From: Limnoglobus sp043780595 | GTDB taxonomy: Bacteria > Planctomycetota > Planctomycetia > Gemmatales > Gemmataceae | Reading direction: 5' to 3' | Length of the DNA stretch: 10,457 nt | NCBI GenBank assembly: GCA_043780595.1 | Contig: JAYWCL010000038.1 | Coordinates: forward strand, 1-10,457 | Shown here: piece after piece, positions 1 through 6,643 of the stretch | Layout of the letters: the number at the start of each line of letters is the position of its first letter | Position numbering within the stretch: position 1 is the stretch's first letter | Translations under genes and position numbers: made by a program | The notes under the pieces: generated by a model | What the model saw: only the letters and a program-made list of their open reading frames with translations | What the model was told of the DNA's origin: nothing | Databases searched by the model: none

Positions 1-43
1 GTTAGCTACATTCCGCAATTCGGGAGTGAGTTCGCGGAGGGGT

Positions 44-78
44 GGGTGGAAAGTGCCGAAACCACTTTCCTGCTACCC
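44..78. terminator. Hairpin downstream of the CBS gene, possible bidirectional terminator
   Basis: A perfect 8-bp stem pairs GGAAAGTG (48-55) with CACTTTCC (63-70) around a 7-nt loop. GGGT (44-47) can pair further with ACCC (75-78) across a small bulge. It lies about 80 bp beyond the stop of the minus-strand CBS gene and could also end a plus-strand gene lying left of the window. There is no clear T-tract on either side, so the terminator role is inferred from position. The rest of 1-158 shows no convincing gene. Confidence 0.35.
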
Positions 79-158
79 AGAATCGCCGCGATTGGAACCG
101 TGCCTTGCGTAGCGGAGCGCGTGGACGTGTGGCGACATGCTGAATCGTTATGCCGTCA

Positions 159-665
159 TCATTCCTTGCACAATTTCGTGATGTGCTTCAACACATCGCG
201 TACGGAGATCATGCCCACGGGTACGCCGCTGGCGCTGACGATCGGCAGGTGGCGATACCCGCCGACATCCATCTTTCTCAGGGCAAACGCGAGCGGATCG
301 GTGGCGGCGACGGTTTCGGGGTCGCGGGTCATATAGTCGCCGACGCTGCGATTTGCGCCGTTGACAGGCATTTTCGTAAGAAAATCGCGTTCCGTCAGTA
401 TGCCAATTAGTCGTTCGTTGGCGTCCGTTACCAGTAATGCGCCGACGCCGCCGTCGATCATGCGACGAATAGCCTCAGAAAGCGGGGCATTTGCGGATAC
501 CGTCACCGGTTTCTTCGGCCCGAGGATCGCGACCGTGTCGTCCATCAGGCTGCGTTCGACCTTGTCGTGCGGCTCGGGACGGTCCAACGCGGTCAGGTCG
601 AGTAGACATTTGACGCAAAGATCGGTGCCGGGAAGGTTTAGGTGCGTGCAGGACGGACAATACAT
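159..665 (-). CDS. Zinc-ribbon protein with two CBS domains
   Basis: A 168-residue cytosolic protein. An N-terminal CPSC...CVKC pair (C3, C6, C17, C20) forms a likely zinc ribbon. Two CBS domains follow: about residues 45-98, ending GILTERDF, and 108-164, ending GMISVRDVL. Tandem CBS domains form a Bateman module that binds adenosine nucleotides; the Asp in each RD motif is where ribose contacts usually fall. No enzyme domain is attached, so it is probably a stand-alone ligand sensor acting on an unknown partner. I chose the ATG at 665 because GGAGG (671-675, complement) lies 5 bp upstream and the protein then starts at the zinc ribbon; the frame stays open to 758, but that extension has no domain and a low-complexity run. 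A weak TATATT box (693-698, complement) and a 9-A tract lie upstream. The family call is firm; the role is unknown. Confidence 0.85.
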   Translation of the reverse strand: MYCPSCTHLNLPGTDLCVKCLLDLTALDRPEPHDKVERSLMDDTVAILGPKKPVTVSANAPLSEAIRRMIDGGVGALLVTDANERLIGILTERDFLTKMPVNGANRSVGDYMTRDPETVAATDPLAFALRKMDVGGYRHLPIVSASGVPVGMISVRDVLKHITKLCKE

Positions 666-821
666 GGCGGCCTCCGGTTTTACGAACGTGCTAATATACA
701 AAATAGGAAATCGGATGCGTCGTTTTTTTTTGAATTGCGCAAGTAACTGGCACGGCAACGTTTAGAGTGGTAAGTTCGGCGTACGGCGAAAATTCACTCA
801 CAACCGACCTTTCGGGTACGT

Positions 822-827
822 TATAAT
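822..827 (+). promoter_or_regulatory. Predicted -10 box of the 856-2927 operon
   Basis: A perfect TATAAT hexamer sits 28 bp before the start codon at 856. The expected -35 position (799-804, CACAAC at 17-bp spacing) matches TTGACA poorly, so activator help or a -10-led promoter is possible. Transcription from here would give a leader of about 20 nt that includes the AAGGAG ribosome site. Confidence 0.45.
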
Positions 828-855
828 CTGGGGAAATACCGAAGGAGTACACATC

Positions 856-1527
856 ATGTTTGGGCAATTGCGTAACATCCTGGCAGCGATACTCCTTACG
901 GCGACCACGGCGGGCGTGGCCGACGCGCAGTATTACAACCCCTGGAACAACGGCTATAACAACGGATACGGCAACAACTATTCCGGCAACAATAACAACC
1001 CGTGGAACTACTCTAATCCCTGGCAGTACAACGGGTTCCACAACGGGCCGTACTGGCAGGGCGGCAACAACGGCGTGATCGGTCAACTGCCGAACGGCAT
1101 CCCGATCATCAATCCGTGGGCGCGACCGAACTTCTACCCCGTGCCGGTCAATCCGTGGGGCTATCAGTTCACGACGCAATCTCAAACGGGTTATTACAAC
1201 AACGGCTACACGAACAGCACGACGTTCTCGCAGACGACGCAGATTGCGCCGAACGGCTTCAATAACCCGTTCTTGCAGCCCGGATTCGTTCAACGCGAAG
1301 CAGGGGCCGTGATTCCAGTCGGTCGCAACCTTGCGGTGAATCCCGTTACCGGGACGGTCGTTCGGCCGTTGAGCGGCATCGCAATTACACGAGAAGGCAC
1401 GTTCTATCAAGTCCCCGGCACCGGCTCGTTCTCGCCGTGGGGCGCATACATTCCCGGCTCGGGAACCTACGTAAACCCCTTCACGGGAACGACCTACAAC
1501 CCGACAACGGGTCTGATCGTACGATGA
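856..1527 (+). CDS. Secreted Asn/Tyr/Pro-rich low-complexity protein
   Basis: A 223-residue protein not assigned to a named family. Residues 1-24 look like a Sec signal peptide (LRNILAAILLTATTAG, then VADA before Q25). The mature part is rich in Asn, Gly, Tyr, Trp and Pro. It holds five NPW motifs (N28, N48, N54, N86, N99) and, in the C-terminal half, three NPxTG motifs (NPVTG at 152, NPFTG at 207, NPTTG at 215). There is no C-terminal hydrophobic tail, so the NPxTG motifs are not a sortase signal. AAGGAG (842-847) lies 8 bp before the ATG. The stop overlaps the next start as ATGA (1524-1527), which implies translational coupling to the GT87 glycosyltransferase. Three N-X-S/T sequons (N41, N51, N120) are present, but in so Asn-rich a protein they may be chance. 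A surface or matrix role is inferred only from composition and export. Confidence 0.8.
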   Translation: MFGQLRNILAAILLTATTAGVADAQYYNPWNNGYNNGYGNNYSGNNNNPWNYSNPWQYNGFHNGPYWQGGNNGVIGQLPNGIPIINPWARPNFYPVPVNPWGYQFTTQSQTGYYNNGYTNSTTFSQTTQIAPNGFNNPFLQPGFVQREAGAVIPVGRNLAVNPVTGTVVRPLSGIAITREGTFYQVPGTGSFSPWGAYIPGSGTYVNPFTGTTYNPTTGLIVR

Positions 1528-2927
1528 ACCCGGACGAGCCAACGGTTTTCGCGAAGGCGAGTACGGTGCCCGATTCGGTTCCGTCTCGCTTCCTGTCGGA
1601 TCTCGCGTTACGGCGAGCATTTCTGTTTGGCATCGCGTTTCTGTGCCTGTTCACCGCCATCAAGTATTACGCGAAGGCGGAGAAACCGAGTCGCCTCGGC
1701 GACCAGACGCGCACCGCGTTCCTACGCTGGCGACCGCAGATTCTCGCGCTCGATGACGGGCGAAATATCTACGACGAATTCCGCTACCCGAACCCGCCGA
1801 TCATGGCGCTGATCTTGCGACCATTCATGGAACTGCCGCCGCTCGTCGGCGCGATGGCGTGGTTCTTCGCGAAAGTTGGAATGGCAATCGCGATGATCGT
1901 CTGGACGTTTCGCTTGCTCGCGGTGCCGGTAGCGGACTGGGTAAAGGGACTCGCCATCGCGCTCAGTCTCCACCCGATTCTCGGCGACCTGGCGCACGGC
2001 AACGTCAATTTGTTCATCTCTTTCATCGTCGTCGGCGCGCTCGAGTGTTTCCGTCGCCGCTGGGATTTCACCGCCGGTGTGGCAATCGGTTTAGCGATTG
2101 CTTGCAAAGTCACGCCTGCGCTGTTCGTGCCGTACTTCCTCTGGAAGCGCGCCTGGCGGGCGCTCGCCGGGGTGATCGTCGGTTCGATATTGTGGCTCGC
2201 GATCGTACCGGGTGGCGTGCTCGGTTGGGACTATAACCGCACGCTGCTGACGAGTTGGTTCGAGCATATGGTGAAGCCGTTCGCGATCGATGGCAAAGTG
2301 ACGACCGAGCACCCGAACCAGTCGATTCCCGGCGTCGTGTTTCGCTTGCTCACTGCCGAGCCATCGTTCCTCGAATACGACCCCGAAGACGGCCAACCCG
2401 TATCGGCCGGGTTTCACAATCTCGCCGATGTCGGCCCGGTATGGGCGAAGCGGATCGTGCAACTGGCGATGTTGCTATTCGCGATCGGCATCGTCGCGTT
2501 GTGCCGTTGGCCGACGCACCGCGCGAACGTGCAACGAGCGGGGCCGCAACTCGTTGCCGAGTATGGCCTGATTCTCATCGGGATGTTGCTGTTCAGCGAG
2601 CGTACGTGGAAGCATCACGCGGTCGCACTGATCGTGCCGTTCAGCGCCATCTGCTGGGCGATTGGCAGTACGCATTTCCCGAAGCGAACGCGAATCCGCA
2701 TCGGAATACTATTCGCGATGGCGGTGGCACTGATGTGGCTACCGAGCTTCATGGGTTCGGAAACGCAAGACCTGGCGCTCGTCTACGGCACGCACACGAT
2801 GGCATTCGCGTTGTCGGTGGCGGCGCTGATGGGGATGTTGATTTCGTTTCGCCGCGAATCACAATTCGCCGCGACGAATTTACGGCATGTCGTCGGCGCG
2901 ACCGAGCGAGGCGTCGAAGCGATGTAG
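1524..2927 (+). CDS. GT87/DUF2029-type polytopic membrane glycosyltransferase
   Basis: A 467-residue integral membrane protein with about ten hydrophobic segments from residue 30 to 440. It matches the GT-C-fold GT87 (DUF2029) group, which includes mycobacterial polyprenyl-phosphate-mannose-dependent mannosyltransferases. Visible family features are NIYDEFRYPNPPI (81-93) leading into a membrane segment, HGNVNLFI (158-165), the KVTPALFVPYFLWKR segment (195-209), NQSIPGVVFRLL (265-276) and the late SERTWKHHAVALIVP (358-372). By analogy it would transfer a sugar from a lipid carrier on the outer face of the membrane; donor and acceptor cannot be read from sequence. The start at 1524 is favoured over the upstream ATG at 1437 because that extension only re-reads the preceding gene, and the ATGA overlap is a classic coupling arrangement. 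Its last 48 bp overlap the convergent anti-sigma gene. Confidence 0.85.
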   Translation: MNPDEPTVFAKASTVPDSVPSRFLSDLALRRAFLFGIAFLCLFTAIKYYAKAEKPSRLGDQTRTAFLRWRPQILALDDGRNIYDEFRYPNPPIMALILRPFMELPPLVGAMAWFFAKVGMAIAMIVWTFRLLAVPVADWVKGLAIALSLHPILGDLAHGNVNLFISFIVVGALECFRRRWDFTAGVAIGLAIACKVTPALFVPYFLWKRAWRALAGVIVGSILWLAIVPGGVLGWDYNRTLLTSWFEHMVKPFAIDGKVTTEHPNQSIPGVVFRLLTAEPSFLEYDPEDGQPVSAGFHNLADVGPVWAKRIVQLAMLLFAIGIVALCRWPTHRANVQRAGPQLVAEYGLILIGMLLFSERTWKHHAVALIVPFSAICWAIGSTHFPKRTRIRIGILFAMAVALMWLPSFMGSETQDLALVYGTHTMAFALSVAALMGMLISFRRESQFAATNLRHVVGATERGVEAM

Positions 2928-3758
2928 GCCGGCGCGGACGCGGCCATCGTCGTTCCGATAAATATCGTCGTTGTTGGGGCCGACGGTGGTTTTCGTCGAA
3001 AATTGCACGAACCCACCCGCGAAGAGAATGTTCTGGCCGCGACCGTGTGCAGATGGTACGTCGGCGGACACCGGCGTCAGATCCTCGTCGGCGATCGGGC
3101 ACTTTTTCAGTCCCATTAATTGTCCGGCGGGATTGCGGTAACCGAGCGTGTACACGTAACTCACGGGGGAAGTCGCGTCGGTATCCGCAGGGCAAACGGC
3201 GCGCACAGTGGCGGACAACTGGCCCGCCTCGGTGAGCGCGGCGACGAAGTCTCCGGCGCGCGGCGCATCGGGCGTGCCGACTTTCGGGAAATTGCCATCG
3301 TGTCGATCGGAATACCGGCTGAGACTCGCGTAAAGTGTCTGAAGATTATTCTTGCAGGCGGCGACTTGGTTCTCGAAACGCAGCTTGGAAACGGCCGTGG
3401 CGACTAGCCCGAACATGAGAAACGCGATCGAAGCGGCGATTGCAATTTCCACGTAGCGGGCCGACCAAAACCGCGCGTCGCCCCCAGTGCGAGGCACCGG
3501 AGGTAGCGTTTCGACGGACGGTTCGGCATCGGGCATACCATGCCGAACGGCGTACTCGGCGGTGCGAACGATCGCGGCCATCGCGAGGCCGGGCGGGGGC
3601 AGGTCTGGCTCGGCGTCGGCTTCGAGCACGGCGAACATCTTGCGAACGCGCCGTACCTTTTCCGCATCGGCTGGGTGGGTGCGAATGTACGCCGTCACCG
3701 TCGCCATCTCGGCGTCACTCAGCGCGTTCAAGGCATACCCGACGAGTAAATCGTCCAT
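2880..3758 (-). CDS. Membrane anti-sigma factor with H-X9-DG-like C-terminal domain
   Basis: A 292-residue protein encoded directly after the ECF sigma factor (4-bp gap). Its GGAG ribosome site (3766-3769, complement) overlaps the sigma stop codon. Residues 1-45 (LLVGYALNALSDAEMATVTA) resemble the N-terminal helices of RskA/ChrR-type anti-sigma domains. The zinc-binding HxxxCxxC of many such proteins is absent. A transmembrane helix spans about 103-122. The outer part (about 130-292) starts ACKNNLQTLYASLSRYSD and resembles the prepilin-associated H-X9-DG/DUF1559 C-terminal region: H238-G-R-G-Q-N-I-L-F-A then G248-G249, followed by GPNNDDIYRNDDG. Here the usual Asp is Gly. Planctomycetes often pair this layout with an ECF sigma factor. 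The inferred role is to hold the sigma factor at the membrane until an outside signal frees it. Anti-sigma assignment rests mainly on operon position and topology. Confidence 0.75.
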   Translation of the reverse strand: MDDLLVGYALNALSDAEMATVTAYIRTHPADAEKVRRVRKMFAVLEADAEPDLPPPGLAMAAIVRTAEYAVRHGMPDAEPSVETLPPVPRTGGDARFWSARYVEIAIAASIAFLMFGLVATAVSKLRFENQVAACKNNLQTLYASLSRYSDRHDGNFPKVGTPDAPRAGDFVAALTEAGQLSATVRAVCPADTDATSPVSYVYTLGYRNPAGQLMGLKKCPIADEDLTPVSADVPSAHGRGQNILFAGGFVQFSTKTTVGPNNDDIYRNDDGRVRAGLHRFDASLGRADDMP

Positions 3759-3762
3759 CGAA

Positions 3763-4356
3763 TCACTCCGATAAACCGCCGGTGGCGGCGGACTTCATCC
3801 AAATTTCGGTCAACTTCGCCATCGCCGAGTTCAACCGCGACTTCACCGTACCGAGCGGAATGCCCAGAACCTCGGCAATGTCCTGATACTTGAACCCCTG
3901 AAAGTACGATAGCACAACCACCTGTTTGTGCAGATCCGTCAACTGATCGACGGCCCCGCGCACCTGCTGACTCCGTTCGTCGCTGACGGCCAGTTCCGCC
4001 GGGTCGGCCTCGCGGGAGGCGAGCAATTCGAACAACGTCCTCGCCTTCGCATCGTCGCCGGTCGGCAGCGGATCGGTGGTGCGTTCGGATCGCCGCTTCT
4101 GTTTGCGGAGCGAATCGATGGCCTGATTCGTCGCGATCGCATACAGCCAAGGCCGCACCGCACGACCGGGTTCGTATTGCTGAATCTTCGTGAACACCGC
4201 AACGAACGTATTTTGAAACACGTCGGCCGCCAGTTCCGCATCGCCGAGATAGCGGCGTAGGTAACCGTACAGTTCGCGTTCGTAACGCCGTACCAGCGTC
4301 CCGAACCACTCGCGATCGCCGTCGCGCAGTCGTACGAGGAGCTGCTCATCCGTCAT
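3763..4356 (-). CDS. ECF (sigma-70 family) RNA polymerase sigma factor
   Basis: From the ATG at 4356 this is 197 residues. Region 2 covers about 18-88, including AELAADVFQNTFVAVFTKI for core binding and RPWLYAIATNQAIDSLRK for the -10 contact. Region 4 covers about 130-185, with the helix-turn-helix YQDIAEVLGIPLGTVKSRL that reads the -35 element. There are no sigma region 1.1 or 3 segments, so it is an extracytoplasmic-function type. An in-frame GTG at 4389 would add 11 residues. I prefer the ATG because the predicted ECF-type promoter at 4400-4425 would start transcription almost at the GTG, and because MTDEQLL is a common start in this family; no strong ribosome site decides between them. 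It forms a two-gene unit with the anti-sigma gene, so it probably answers an envelope signal and may activate its own transcription. Confidence 0.9.
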   Translation of the reverse strand: MTDEQLLVRLRDGDREWFGTLVRRYERELYGYLRRYLGDAELAADVFQNTFVAVFTKIQQYEPGRAVRPWLYAIATNQAIDSLRKQKRRSERTTDPLPTGDDAKARTLFELLASREADPAELAVSDERSQQVRGAVDQLTDLHKQVVVLSYFQGFKYQDIAEVLGIPLGTVKSRLNSAMAKLTEIWMKSAATGGLSE

Positions 4357-4399
4357 TTCGTCCGAGGAATCGAAGTTGGAATGGGCCACCGCTAAACTA

Positions 4400-4425
4400 T
4401 ACGCCGTGAGTTCGCAAACGGTTCA
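4400..4425 (-). promoter_or_regulatory. Predicted ECF-type promoter of the sigma/anti-sigma operon
   Basis: On the minus strand TGAACC (4425-4420) is followed after exactly 16 bases by CGTA (4403-4400). Spacing and sequence match the general ECF promoter plan, a GAAC/AAC-type -35 and a CGT-type -10, as in Bacillus SigW (TGAAAC-N16-CGTA). A second CGAACC lies 10 bp upstream (4435-4430). A housekeeping reading (TTGAAC with TATAGT, 19-bp spacing) overlaps the same bases and cannot be excluded. Confidence 0.4.
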
Positions 4426-4561
4426 ATACGGTTCGTAATAGGAACGGCAAGACAGTTGGACAGCGTTCGGGAATGCTTTGCGCACAGCGTCGTCTGACTC
4501 ACGACACCTCGCCCTGTGAAATGCAGTTCTCGCTACATTCGGCCACTCTCTACCTACTCGA

Positions 4562-5254
4562 TCACAAGCTGCTCCACAGTCGCTGAAACTCTTTTGCGAA
4601 TGCGGCGACTTGTACGGGATTTCCCGTATCGACAATGTTCTCTTCGTTCTGCTCGGCGGCACTTCGCGTCCAGTTGTAACTGCCGTTGAGCAACCGCACG
4701 CCGTCGAAAATCGCGAACTTGTGGTGCATGTGAAATGGCGTCTCGTCGACCTTCACCGCGATGCCCGCTTCGCGCAGTCGCGGCACGTCCGAACCGAGGT
4801 CGAACGCTTTGTCGTTGTCCGTGATGATACGAATCGTCAGTCTGCGGCGATGGGCATCGAGGATCGTCCGCGTGATGCGGTCGTCGGTAATTGTGAACAC
4901 GCAGACATCGGCGCTTCGGCGACTGGTCGAGAATCGATGGGCGATCTGCTGCCAGCACGATTCGCCCGGCGAGAAGAAAACCTCCGTCGGGGCGACCGCA
5001 GCCGAAGTCGCAGGCTGTGCTAGCGGTGCGACGACCTTCAGCGTGTCTTCGAGCCAATCGAGGAGTTGCGCGGTATCCAGCGAAGCCGATGCCGCGCGTG
5101 CCGCCGCAAACACCTGATGCCGTACGACGCCCCGCTGTTGGTCGGTCTTCACGGCACTCGCCAGCCAGTCCGTCAACGCACTTTTCTCGCCGCCGCTCAG
5201 TTGGCGATCGACCAGAGACTGCGTGAGAAAGGTTTCGATCTCGGATGGTGACAT
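4562..5254 (-). CDS. Phospholipase D-like protein with a single HKD motif
   Basis: A 230-residue protein. Residues 1-85 form a helical N-terminal region of unknown function. The PLD-like domain spans about 90-228, with the catalytic signature H177-H-K179-FAIF-D184 followed by N190-GSYNW. A single HKD copy fits the Nuc/bacterial-endonuclease and mitoPLD group, in which two subunits build one active site through a covalent phosphohistidine; substrates in that group are nucleic acids or phospholipids. There is no signal peptide or membrane segment, so it should be cytosolic, which favours a nucleic-acid substrate. It follows the Rpn-type gene with a 14-bp gap and is probably translated from the same message. 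No strong ribosome site is visible before the ATG. The fold and catalytic residues are certain; the substrate is not. Confidence 0.85.
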   Translation of the reverse strand: MSPSEIETFLTQSLVDRQLSGGEKSALTDWLASAVKTDQQRGVVRHQVFAAARAASASLDTAQLLDWLEDTLKVVAPLAQPATSAAVAPTEVFFSPGESCWQQIAHRFSTSRRSADVCVFTITDDRITRTILDAHRRRLTIRIITDNDKAFDLGSDVPRLREAGIAVKVDETPFHMHHKFAIFDGVRLLNGSYNWTRSAAEQNEENIVDTGNPVQVAAFAKEFQRLWSSL

Positions 5255-5268
5255 GGTCGCAATCGAAG

Positions 5269-6195
5269 TTAGCGGAGGATGTCGTTCGGGTCCGCGACGC
5301 GAACCGACTGCCGGATGGCGGCCTGCAATTTCGCGGAGTCGTCCGTCGCACGAATCCGCGCCTCGACCAACTCGGGAACCGAACCGAATCGCTCGCGGAT
5401 AATGTCGAGCAAGTCTTCCTGCCGTGCTGCAATCAGACCGGTCTGAATGCCAGTCCGAGTACCAGTTTGAATACCGGCTTGAATGCCAGTTTTAATGCCC
5501 TCTTCCCGGCCTTCCTGGAGGATCGCTTGATACGTCGTTGACTCTTTCATGCCCATGCTCCTCGCAAACGCGGTGTGAACGTCATCGCTATCATAACGCA
5601 TTCCCACCAGGATGTAACACGAAGTCAAGAGCCGTCGCCGCGCCGCGTCCCCGATCGCTTCGGCTTGCAAACGCTCGTCGATCCGGTCCACCAATTCCGG
5701 CAATCGCCCGCGAGCTTGGTTCGTCAGCAGGGCCAGCGGGATCGCGCCGATGGGGCCGCTCATGAGCGGTTCGAGGTCCAGTTCCCACACCCGAATCACG
5801 TGATACCGAAACTCGTGGTAAATCTGCCCGTCGCTGTAACGGCGATGGATCAGGCCCGTGATCGTCGTCGTGTCGGCTCGCTGTCGAAGCAACAAGGCCA
5901 CCGAGTAGACTGGCCCGCCGTACTGGCGTTCGAGCAACAGGCTGTACAACTGAATCCGGTCCGGAAGCGTGAGATCGTGCCCCGTTTGCGGCTCGATGTG
6001 CAACAGCCCCGCTGCCGGATGTTTCAAGCGAAAAACCTTGTCGGCCTCGACCTGTACCGTCGTCAGGTTCACATCGAGCGGTTCGACGTCGAGCGTGGAC
6101 GGCAGCCCCAAACGCGGCGCGAGCCAGTCGATCCAATCGATGGCGTAGTCGTCGAGCAACGTCTTCAACGTCGAATCGTATTGCTTCGCACACAT
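5269..6195 (-). CDS. Rpn-family PD-(D/E)XK nuclease-fold protein (transposase_31-like)
   Basis: A 308-residue cytosolic protein. The N-terminal half has the Rpn/YhgA-like PD-(D/E)XK pattern: an opening YDSTLKTLLDD, a candidate catalytic Asp in VEADKVFRL (D52), then LLHIEPQTGHD with E68 and Q70 in the E-x-Q position, followed by LPDRIQLYSLLLER. In this family Gln often replaces the catalytic Lys. Relatives such as E. coli RpnA are DNA endonucleases that promote RecA-independent recombination. Residues 233-252 are five four-residue repeats (GIKT, GIQA, GIQT, GTRT, GIQT), and the tail resembles the helical C-terminal region often attached to such proteins. The gene sits between the TIGR03067-type gene (21-bp gap) and the PLD-like gene (14-bp gap), all in one direction. 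Active residues look intact. Target, and whether it serves in recombination or defence, are unknown. Confidence 0.8.
   Translation of the reverse strand: MCAKQYDSTLKTLLDDYAIDWIDWLAPRLGLPSTLDVEPLDVNLTTVQVEADKVFRLKHPAAGLLHIEPQTGHDLTLPDRIQLYSLLLERQYGGPVYSVALLLRQRADTTTITGLIHRRYSDGQIYHEFRYHVIRVWELDLEPLMSGPIGAIPLALLTNQARGRLPELVDRIDERLQAEAIGDAARRRLLTSCYILVGMRYDSDDVHTAFARSMGMKESTTYQAILQEGREEGIKTGIQAGIQTGTRTGIQTGLIAARQEDLLDIIRERFGSVPELVEARIRATDDSAKLQAAIRQSVRVADPNDILR
5440..5499 (-). repeat. Five in-frame 12-bp tandem repeats
   Basis: Units lie at 5488-5499, 5476-5487, 5464-5475, 5452-5463 and 5440-5451. On the coding strand they follow GG(C/T)ATTCA(A/G)(A/G)C(C/T) with one or more changes each and encode GIKT, GIQA, GIQT, GTRT and GIQT. 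As the unit is a multiple of three, slippage would change linker length without breaking the frame. Confidence 0.85.
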
Positions 6196-6216
6196 CGCGG
6201 TGTCACCGGTTACGGG

Positions 6217-6630
6217 TTATTTCTTGTCGCGTTTCAGAGCGAGTGCGACGCCATCGGTAACTGCGAATGCCGCAGGGCGTTCTTTGCCAGGAAGCGCAAA
6301 TTGAATTTTGAGGCTGTCGGCGGTCACTTCATAGATGCCCTTGTACGTACCGCGTTCCTCTTTCGGGCCGCCGGTGATTTTCAAATCGATCTGCTTCGGC
6401 GACTTGGTGGCATCGAGCGTGTACTCGCCCGCCCGACCCGCCGTGAATGTGTCCGCATCGAATGTCACCCGTGCGACATTCGCTTTCAGCAGCGACGCGA
6501 GTTCGCCACCCGTGGCATCGACGACGCTCCATTCGCCGAGCAGCGGTTGCTTCGCTTTGTCGACCGGCTCATCGGCCGCAAACGCAGTGGCCGTCACCAT
6601 CAGCACGCCGAGGAACAGCAATCGCAGCAT
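6217..6630 (-). CDS. TIGR03067-type small secreted protein
   Basis: A 137-residue protein. Residues 1-18 form a signal peptide (LLFLGVLMVTATAFA, then ADE), with no lipobox Cys. The mature part follows the TIGR03067 pattern common in planctomycetes: LLGEWSVVDATGGE near the start, VTFDADTFTAG, then LDATKSPKQIDLKI (about 85-98), ERGTYKGIYEVTADSLKIQFA and a closing GKERPAAF. The biochemical function of this family is unknown; it looks like a small beta-sheet, lipocalin-like protein. The ATG at 6630 is chosen because GGAGA (6638-6642, complement) lies 7 bp upstream and a TATAAT box just beyond it. The frame stays open to 6906, but that extension would destroy the signal peptide and covers the promoter. 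It is the first gene of a probable operon with the Rpn-type and PLD-like genes. Confidence 0.85.
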   Translation of the reverse strand: MLRLLFLGVLMVTATAFAADEPVDKAKQPLLGEWSVVDATGGELASLLKANVARVTFDADTFTAGRAGEYTLDATKSPKQIDLKITGGPKEERGTYKGIYEVTADSLKIQFALPGKERPAAFAVTDGVALALKRDKK

Positions 6631-6643
6631 CGTCGAATCTCCA

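Noticed and set aside
46..410. Small plus-strand frames at the left end
   Set aside because: They overlap the CBS gene on the opposite strand and lack ribosome sites or recognisable protein features.
1007..1524. Sortase anchor signal suggested by the NPxTG motifs
   Set aside because: No hydrophobic segment and basic tail follow any of them, and the organism type suggested is not one that uses LPxTG anchoring.
691..1620. Minus-strand open frame of 309 codons
   Set aside because: It lies opposite the secreted Asn-rich gene. Its Val/Arg-rich sequence mirrors the repetitive Asn, Gly and Tyr codons of the other strand.
2255..3235. Plus-strand open frame of 326 codons
   Set aside because: It overlaps the glycosyltransferase in another frame and the anti-sigma gene on the other strand. 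It is extremely Arg-rich with no domain.
4489..4505. Short hairpin GTCGT/ACGAC between the PLD-like and sigma genes
   Set aside because: Only 5 bp of stem with a 7-nt loop and no T-tract, so not supportable as a terminator.
4554..5432. Minus-strand open frame of 292 codons
   Set aside because: It is a shifted frame over the PLD-like gene, whose own frame has the full HKD signature.
5440..5499. CRISPR-like or minisatellite array
   Set aside because: The units are directly adjacent without spacers and are in frame within a coding linker.
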